DNA from: Symbiodinium natans | Lineage: Eukaryota > Sar > Dinophyceae > Suessiales > Symbiodiniaceae | Length of the DNA: 12,392 bases | Assembly (NCBI GenBank): GCA_905221605.1 | Contig: CAJNDS010001636.1 | Span: 1-12,392 of the forward strand | Reading direction: 5' to 3' | In this document: in pieces, positions 7,032 through 12,392 of the stretch | Numbering within the stretch: position 1 is the first letter of the stretch | How the letters are laid out: each line of letters opens with the position of its first letter | Notes under the pieces: generated by a model | What the model was told of the DNA's origin: nothing | The model's database searches: none | The model's input: the letters and a program-made list of their open reading frames with translations, nothing else | Position numbers and translations under genes: made by a program

Positions 7032-7349
7032 AGCCGCCCTCAACCCTACATCCTCAACTTTATATATACCCTAAGTTCATTCTTTTTAGGGTTTAGTTTA
7101 GGATTTGCGGTTTAGGATTTACGGGTTTAGGGTTTTGGGGCTTCGGTTCAGTGAACAATTATCTCAATCAATGAGGAAGTCCGTAACTTCTAGCGTGTAT
7201 GTTGTTGCAAAGGAACAAATATAAATGAAGCATTTTGCTTTGTTTTTTAAATACTACACATGCAGGCTAAGCAAAAAGAACCCTAAAGGTATCAGCCACA
7301 TGTGAGAGAGCCCTTTCGGGTCTATTTTGCGTATCCTCTTGCTTGCCTT
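7032..7349. other. Spacer between GA/CT block and AT satellite 2
   Basis: Begins abruptly after the truncated fifth GA/CT unit (AGATAGGAA then GCCGCCCTCAACCC). It contains a degenerate TTTAGGG tract (7085-7140) and then about 200 bp of unremarkable mixed-composition DNA (7141-7349) with no open frame, RNA gene or repeat that I recognise. Confidence 0.6.
7085..7140. repeat. Degenerate telomere-type tract (TTTAGGG orientation)
   Basis: TTTAGGG, TTTAGTTTAGG, TTTAGG and GGGTTTAGGGTTTTGGGG follow one another with interruptions. This is G-rich on the plus strand, opposite to 2980-2997, so the two tracts point outward from the GA/CT block. Degeneracy indicates an old interstitial tract. Confidence 0.78.
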
Positions 7350-7412
7350 CTATTTAATTAATTTAATTAATTTAATTAATTTAATTAATTTAATTAATTT
7401 AATTAATTGAAT
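7350..7412. repeat. TTAATTTAA subarray at the edge of AT satellite 2
   Basis: About six copies of a 9-bp unit differing from the main AT satellite by one base (TTAATTTAA rather than TTAATTGAA), passing directly into TTAATTGAA repeats near 7408. The one-base change makes the array a pure A/T tract and probably reflects local homogenisation at the edge. Confidence 0.9.
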
Positions 7413-9010
7413 TAATTGAATTAATTGAATTAATAGAAATCAACAAATTTCTTTTGCGAATTCAATTAATTTAATTAATTCAATTAATTGGATTAATTGA
7501 ATTAACTGAATTCGAAAAACCTCTTTCGCTAATTCAATTAATTCAATTAATTGGATTAATTGAATTAATTGAATTCGAAAAGCATCTTTCGCTAATTCAA
7601 TTAATTCAATTAATTCAATTATCTGTTTTTTTTTAAAACAAAGATTTTCCCCTAGGGCATGACGTCAATTAAAATTGCAATTATTCAATTAATTCAATTA
7701 ATTCAATTAATTGGATTAATTGAATTAATTGAATTCGAAAAGCATCTTTCGCTAATTCAATTAATTCAATTAATTCAATTAATTCAATTAATTCAATTAA
7801 TTGAATTAATTGAATTATTTGAATTGATTGAATTAATTCAATACGCGGGAAATCCGGATTTCGATTAGGGAACCCCACATAATTGAATTAATTGAATTAA
7901 TTGAATTCGAAAAACCTCTTTCGCTAATTCAATTAATTCAATTAATTGGATTAATTGGATTAATTGAATTAATTGAATTCGAAAAGCATCTTTCGCTAAT
8001 TCAATTAATTTAATTAATTCAATTATCTGTTTTTTTTTTAACAAAGATTTTCCCTCTATTGAATTAATTCAATTAATTCAATTAATTCAATTAATTCAAT
8101 TAATTCAATTAATTCAATTAATTCAATTAATTCAATTAATTCAATTAATTGGATTAATTGAATTAATTGAATTAATTGAATTCGAAAAGCATCTTTCGCT
8201 AATTCAATTAATTCAATTAATTCAAATAATTGGATTAATTGAATTAATTGAATTCGAAAAGCATCTTTCGCTAATTCAATTAATTCAATTAATTCAATTA
8301 ATTGAATTAATTGAATTAATTGAATTAATTGAATTAATTGAATTAATTCAATACGCGGGAAATCCGGATTTCGATTAGGGAACCCCACATAATTGAATTA
8401 ATTGAATTAATTGAATTCGAAAAACCTCTTTCGCTAATTCAATTAATTCAATTAATTGAATTAATTCAATTAATTCAATTAATTGGATTAATTGAATTAA
8501 TTGAATTCGAAAAGCATCTTTCGCTAATTCAATTAATTCAATTAATTCAATTATCTGTTTTTTTTTTTTTAAACAAAGATTTTCCCTCTATTGAATTAAT
8601 TCAATTAATTCAATTAATTCAATTAATTCATTTAATTCAATTAATTCAATTAATTCAATTAATTGGATTAATTGAATTAATTGAATTCGAAAAGCATCTT
8701 TCGCTAATTCAATTAATTCAATTAATTCAATTAATTGGATTAATTGAATTAATTGAATTCGAAAAGCATCTTTCGCTAATTCAATTAATTCAATTAATTG
8801 AATTAATTGAATTAATTGAATTAATTGAATTAATTGAATTAATTGAATTAATTGAATTAATTCAATACGCGGGAAATCCGGATTTCGATTAGGGAACCCC
8901 ACATAATTGAATTAATTGAATTCGAAAAACCTCTTTCGCTAATTCAATTAATTCAATTAATTGGATTAATTAAATTAATCGAATTAGTTAGATTAATTAA
9001 ATTAATTAAA
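7413..9010. repeat. AT satellite block 2
   Basis: Same architecture as block 1, but a different subfamily. The T-rich segment reads TATCTGTTTTTTTT (7620, 8024, 8552), linkers read GAAAAGCATC rather than GAAAAGCCTC, and the GC core recurs at 7849, 8359 and 8873 (periods 510 and 514 against 414 in block 1). A divergent patch at 7650-7683 contains TGACGTCA. The end (8970-9010) is the degenerate ATTAAATTAATC tract also found before the first 39-bp array. Confidence 0.92.
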
Positions 9011-9402
9011 GTGTCCATAATCTGAGTTATCATAATTATGATAACTTTAGGTTCCCAAACCTGAGTTATCATGATTATGATAACTTTAGGTTCCCAAACC
9101 TGAGTCATCATAATTATGATAACTTTAAGGTCCCCAGTCTGAGTTATCATGATTATGATAACCTTAGGTTCCCAAGCCTGAGTTATCATAATTATGATAA
9201 CTTTAGGTTCCCAAACCTGAGTTATCATAATTATGATAACCTTAGGTTCCCAAACCTGAGTTATCATAATTACGATAACTTTAGGTTCCCAAACCTGAGT
9301 TATCATAATATTGATAACTTTAGAGTCACCAACTGGAGTTATCATAATTATGATAACTCCTTAGGGTCCCACCCCTGAGTTATCATAATTATGATAACTT
9401 TT
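9011..9402. repeat. 39-bp satellite array 2
   Basis: About ten monomers with the same variant order as 886-1310: the GGTCCCCAGTCT variant third or fourth from the left, the AAGCCT variant next, and the GAGTCACCAACT and AGGGTCCCACCC variants at the right end. The first monomer is intact here, with no G tract. One monomer near 9305 has its palindrome altered to TTATCATAATATTGATAA. Confidence 0.93.
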
Positions 9403-9556
9403 AATTCGCAGCTTCACCTTAAGAGAGAGGCGCGCGAATAGGGGGGTGTAATATCAAGCGATTGTGTGCTACAATATGGAGTAGAGGAAGTGTGCAGGTA
9501 GGTGTGCGGGACGATGAAATAAGACTAGTGAGTAGAATGATGAAGCGTTGAGCTCC
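9403..9556. repeat. Spacer between 39-bp and 55-bp arrays, copy 2
   Basis: Second copy of 1311-1463, with a handful of substitutions (for example GAGGCGCGCG for GAGGTGCGCG) and the 4-base length change near 9494. The boundaries with the two satellites fall at the same points as in copy 1, so the whole module was duplicated as a unit. Confidence 0.85.
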
Positions 9557-9852
9557 GAAATCTTAAGGACCATGGCTTGTGATTTGAATCCTTGCAGCAA
9601 AAAAAGAGCTTAAAAACTTAAGGACCAAAGCTTGCGGTTTAACTATTCTGGGCAAAAACTGGACCCCAAATCATAGGGACCAGGGCTTGCGATTTGACCT
9701 TTTGGAGCAAAAACTGGGCCCAAAATCTTAGGGACCAGGGCTTGCGATGCTACTCTTTGGAGTAAAAAACTCGCCCAAAATCTTCAGGACCAGGGCTTGC
9801 GATTTGACTCTTTGGAGCAAAAACTGTGCCCCAAATCTTAGGGACCAGGGCT
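9557..9852. repeat. 55-bp satellite array 2, left part
   Basis: Anchors at 9568, 9623, 9678, 9733, 9788 and 9843, all 55 bp apart. The monomers match the first six of array 1 in order and in their private variants (CCATGGCTTGTG, CCAAAGCTTGCGG, GATGCTACTC, TCTTCAGG). The sixth monomer is cut after GGGACCAGGGCT by the palindromic cassette. Confidence 0.93.
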
Positions 9853-9904
9853 CGATTTGGCCAAATTTTGCCGGGCAGCCTGCGGGCAAAATTTGGCCAA
9901 ATCG

Positions 9905-9939
9905 GGCTGCTCTTCGTATGCCATGAGAAATGCGCGGCT
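9905..9939 (+). repeat. Cassette spacer A (also 9992-10026 inverted, 10177-10211 direct)
   Basis: The 35-bp spacer starts GGCTGCTC and ends GAGAAATGCGCGGCT. The copy at 9992-10026 is its reverse complement with 4 differences. The copy at 10177-10211 is in the original orientation and differs from the flipped copy by 2. Every copy fits exactly between two hairpin modules. Confidence 0.9.
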
Positions 9940-10078
9940 CGATTTGGCCAAATATTGCCCGGAGGCTGCCCGGCAAAATTTGGCCAAATCGAGCCGCGCA
10001 TTTCTCAGCGCGTACGACGAGCAGCCCGATTTGGCCAAATTTTGCCCGCAGACTTCCCGGCAAAATTTGGCCAAATCG

Positions 10079-10124
10079 AGCCGCGATAGTTTAAATAATT
10101 TCGGGCCTCCAGAAAGGCGCGGCT
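10079..10124 (+). repeat. Cassette spacer B (inverted copy at 10264-10308)
   Basis: A 46-bp spacer with AGCCGCGATAGTTTAAA at the left and AGAAAGGCGCGGCT at the right. The 45-bp copy at 10264-10308 is its reverse complement with one indel and two substitutions. Both ends carry AGCCGCG/CGCGGCT, extending the palindromes of the adjacent hairpins. Confidence 0.9.
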
Positions 10125-10354
10125 CGATGTGGCCAGATTTTGCCGGGCAGTCTGCGGGCAAAATTTGGCCAAATCGGGCTGCTCGTCGAACGCGATGAGA
10201 AATGCGCGGCTCGATTTGGCCAAATTTTGCCGGGCAGCCTCCGGGCAAAATTTGGCCAAATCGAGCCGCGCCTTTCTGAAGGCCCGAGATTTTTAAACTA
10301 TCGCGGCTCGATTTGGCCAAATTTTGCCGGGCAGCTTCCGGGCAAAATTTGGCC

Positions 10355-11814
10355 ACTCTTTGGAGCAAAAAATGCGCCCAAAATCTTAAGGACCAGGGCT
10401 TGCGATTTGACTCTTTGGAGCAAAAACTAGGCCCCAAATTGTTAGGGACCAGGGCTTGCGATTTAACTCTTTGGAGCAAAAATTAGACCCAAAATCTTAA
10501 GGACCAGGGCTTGCGATTTGACTCTTTGGAGCAAAAACTAGGCCCCAAATTGTTAGGGACCAGGGCTTGCGATTTAACTCTTTGGAGCAAAAATTAGACC
10601 CAAAATCTTAAGGACCTGGGCTTGCGATTTAACTCTTTTGGGCAAAACATGAACCCAAACTCTCATGGACCAGGGCTTGCGATTTGACTCTTTTAAGCAA
10701 AACATGAACCCAAACTCTCAGGGACCAGGGCTTGCGATTTGACATTTTGGAGCAAAAACTGGTCCCAAAATCTTAGGGACCAGGGCTTGCGATGCTACTT
10801 TTTGGAGCAAAAAATGCGCCCAAAATCTTAAGGACCAGGGCTTGCGATTTGACTCTTTGGAGCAAAAACTAGGCCCCAAATTGTTAGGGACCAGGGCTTG
10901 CGATTTAACTCTTTGGAGCAACAATTAGACCCAAAATCTTAAGGACCAGGGCTTGCGATTTAACTCTTTTGGGCAAAACATGAACCCAAACTCTCATGGA
11001 CCAGGGCTTGCGATTTGACTCTTTTAAGCAAAACATGAACCCAAACTCTCAGGGACCAGGGCTTGCGATTTGACATTTTGGAGCAAAAACTGGTCCCAAA
11101 ATCTTAGGGACCAGGGCTTGCGATGCTACTTTTTGGAGCAAAAAATGCGCCCAAAATCTTAAGGACCAGGGCTTGCGATTTGACTCTTTGGAGCAAAAAC
11201 TAGGCCCCAAATTGTTAGGGACCAGGGCTTGCGATTTAACTCTTTGGAGCAAAAATTAGACCCAAAATCTAAGGACCAGGGCTTGCGATTTAACTCTTCA
11301 TGGCAAAACATGAACCCAAACTCTCATGGACCAGGGCTTGCGATTTGACTCTTTTAAGCAAAACATGAACCCAAACTCTCAGGGACCAGGGCTTGCGATG
11401 CTACTTTTTGGAGCAAAAAATGCGCCCAAAATCTTAAGGACCAGGGCTTGCGATTTGACTCTTTGGAGCAAAAACTAGGCCCCAAATTGTTAGGGACCAG
11501 GGCTTGCGATTTAACTCTTTGGAGCAAAAATTAGACCCAAAATCTTAAGGACCAGGGCTTGCGATTTAACTCTTTTGGGCAAAACATGAACCCAAACTCT
11601 CATGGACCAGGGCTTGCGATTTGACTCTTTTAAGCAAAACATGAACCCAAACTCTCAGGGACCAGGGCTTGCGATTTGACATTTTAGAGCAAAAACTGGT
11701 CCCAAAATCTTAGGGACCAGGGCTTGCGATGCTACTTTTTGGAGCAAAAAATGCGCCCAAAATCTTAAGGACCAGGGCTTGCGATTTGACTCTTTGGAGC
11801 AAAAACTAGGCCCC
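10355..11814. repeat. 55-bp satellite array 2, right part, with a 331-bp higher-order repeat
   Basis: Monomers continue at 55 bp (one type at 56). From 10778 they follow a fixed six-monomer cycle, each named by the part before its anchor: a (GATGCTACTTTTTGG, ATGCGCCC), b (ACTAGGCCCC, ATTGTTAGGG; 56 bp), c (ATTAGACCC), d (TTTTGGGCAAAACATG), e (TTTTAAGCAAAACATG), f (GACATTTTGG, CTGGTCCC). Cycles start at 10778, 11109, 11384 and 11715. The second lacks f and has a 1-bp deletion in c. The array stops inside b at 11814. Confidence 0.93.
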
Positions 11815-12392
11815 AATTCAATTAATTGGATTAATTGAATTAATTGAATTCGAAAAAGCCTCTTTCGCTAATCCAATTAATTCAATTAATTCAATTATCT
11901 ATTTCTTTTTTCAAAGCAAAGATTTCCCCTCTATTGAATTAATTCAATTAATTCAATTAATTCAATTAATTCAATTAATTCAATTCGTTCAATTAATTGA
12001 ATTAATTGAATTAATTGAATTCGAAAAGCCTCCTTCGCTAATTCAAGTAATTCAATTAATTCAATTAACTGAATTAATTGAATTAATTGAATTAATTGAA
12101 TTAATTGAATTAATTGAATTAATTCAATACGCGGGAAATCCGGATTTCGATTAGGGAACCCCACATAATTGAATTAATTGCATTAATTGAATTCGAAAAA
12201 CCTCTTTCGCTAATTCAATTAATTCAATTAATTCAATTAATTGGATTAATTGAATTAATTGAATTCGAAAGCCTCTTTCGCTAATTCAATTAATTCAATT
12301 AATTCAATTATCTATTTCTTTTTTTCAAAACAAAGATTTCCCCCCTATTGAATTAATTCAATTAATTCAATTAATTCAATTAATTCAATTAA
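11815..12392. repeat. AT satellite block, return of block 1
   Basis: Starts abruptly within a b-type 55-bp monomer (AGGCCCC joined to AATTCAATTAATTGG), with a few shared bases (CCAA/ATT) at the join. From 11829 it repeats 1-564, including the TATCTATTTC segments and the GC core at 12135-12148. It runs to the end of the window. Confidence 0.93.
11829..12392. repeat. Terminal direct repeat, right copy
   Basis: Same sequence as 1-564. Only 14 bases of AT satellite (11815-11828) precede it before the 55-bp array ends. These 14 bases would be the left extension of base 1 if the molecule is circular or tandem. Confidence 0.9.

Larger units (their letters stand above)
9011..9852 (+). repeat. Segmental duplication module, copy 2
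   Basis: Counterpart of 886-1760. The main differences are the absence of the G tracts, the 4-base change in the spacer and scattered substitutions. The 55-bp array beyond the cassette does not continue the monomer order of copy 1 but shows the homogenised 331-bp cycle, so later amplification affected only this copy. Confidence 0.85.
9853..10354. mobile_element. GC-rich nested-palindrome cassette (candidate foldback element)
   Basis: Six 52-bp hairpin modules (H) at 9853-9904, 9940-9991, 10027-10078, 10125-10176, 10212-10263 and 10309-10354 (the last short by 6 bp). The arms CGATTTGGCCAAATTTTGCC and its complement enclose a 12-base GC-rich loop. Between them lie two spacer types in both orientations, in the order H-A-H-A'-H-B-H-A-H-B'-H. 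Bases 9853-10078 form one 226-bp near-palindrome. The cassette interrupts a 55-bp monomer, adding a net 493 bp, with shared CGATTTGG-like sequence at the junction and no obvious target duplication. It encodes no transposase. A mobile origin is inference. Confidence 0.7.
1..11828. repeat. Candidate 11,828-bp circular or tandem unit
   Basis: Bases 1-564 and 11829-12392 align end to end with a constant offset of 11,828, including every irregular position I compared (for example the variant linkers near 21 and 191 and the GC core at 307/12135). One full period is therefore 1-11828. It contains two AT-satellite blocks, two 39-bp arrays, two spacers, two 55-bp arrays, one GA/CT block and one palindromic cassette. 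What is seen is the terminal redundancy. That it reflects a circle, a tandem macrosatellite or an assembly overlap is inference. Confidence 0.7.

Noticed and set aside
8953-9345. Minus-strand open frame of 130 codons with a 13-residue repeat (and 920-1252)
   Set aside because: 39 bp is 13 codons, so openness is automatic. In the first array the frame is broken into proline codons by the G tract, and in the second it runs into AT satellite.
9838-10479. 213-codon minus-strand open frame, with several others on both strands
   Set aside because: It spans the palindromic cassette, whose near symmetry opens both strands at once, and then enters the 55-bp satellite. No domain is recognisable.
1-12392. 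rRNA, tRNA, transposase, reverse transcriptase or integrase genes
   Set aside because: No recognisable rRNA segments, tRNA internal promoter boxes or catalytic protein motifs were seen by reading both strands. Weakly conserved fragments could be missed without a search.

Overview
No convincing gene is visible in this window. It is a mosaic of at least five unrelated tandem-repeat families, with short stretches of AT-rich low-complexity DNA between them. It looks like eukaryotic nuclear heterochromatin (subtelomeric, pericentromeric or an extrachromosomal repeat circle), not bacterial or organellar DNA. The evidence is higher-order satellite structure, CT/CTT microsatellites, and degenerate CCCTAAA/TTTAGGG motifs. 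That telomere type occurs in land plants, many green algae, stramenopiles, dinoflagellates and apicomplexans, so the organism cannot be named from this sequence.

Layout. (1) 1-885: AT satellite of a 9-bp unit (TTAATTGAA and its reverse complement TTCAATTAA) in alternating orientation, with a ~414-bp higher-order period. (2) 886-1310: 39-bp satellite with two dyad elements per monomer. (3) 1311-1463: non-repetitive spacer. (4) 1464-2020: ten copies of a 55-bp satellite. (5) 2021-3300: AT-rich, mostly degenerate DNA with a 38-bp repeat family, a ~163-bp duplication and CCCTAAA motifs. (6) 3301-7031: GA/CT-rich block of long higher-order units, one carrying a GC-rich island. (7) 7032-7349: spacer with TTTAGGG motifs. 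(8) 7350-9010: second AT satellite block. (9) 9011-9402: second 39-bp array. (10) 9403-9556: second copy of the spacer. (11) 9557-11814: second 55-bp array, interrupted at 9853-10354 by a GC-rich cassette of nested palindromes. (12) 11815-12392: AT satellite again.

Two large-scale relationships organise this. First, AT satellite, 39-bp array, spacer and 55-bp array occur twice in the same order and orientation (about 886-1760 and 9011-9852), with the same sequence of monomer variants, so they form a segmental duplication. Second, bases 1-564 recur without a visible difference at 11829-12392 (offset 11,828). The window is therefore either an 11,828-bp circle opened with a 564-bp overlap, slightly more than one period of an 11.8-kb tandem repeat, or an assembly artefact of one of these.

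Most families share dyad symmetry: opposed 9-bp arms, an 18-bp perfect palindrome in the 39-mer, and 20-bp hairpin arms in the cassette. The cassette, with six hairpins separating two spacer types found in both orientations, is the most unusual structure here. All long open frames are by-products of repeat periods divisible by three, of palindromes, or of microsatellites.
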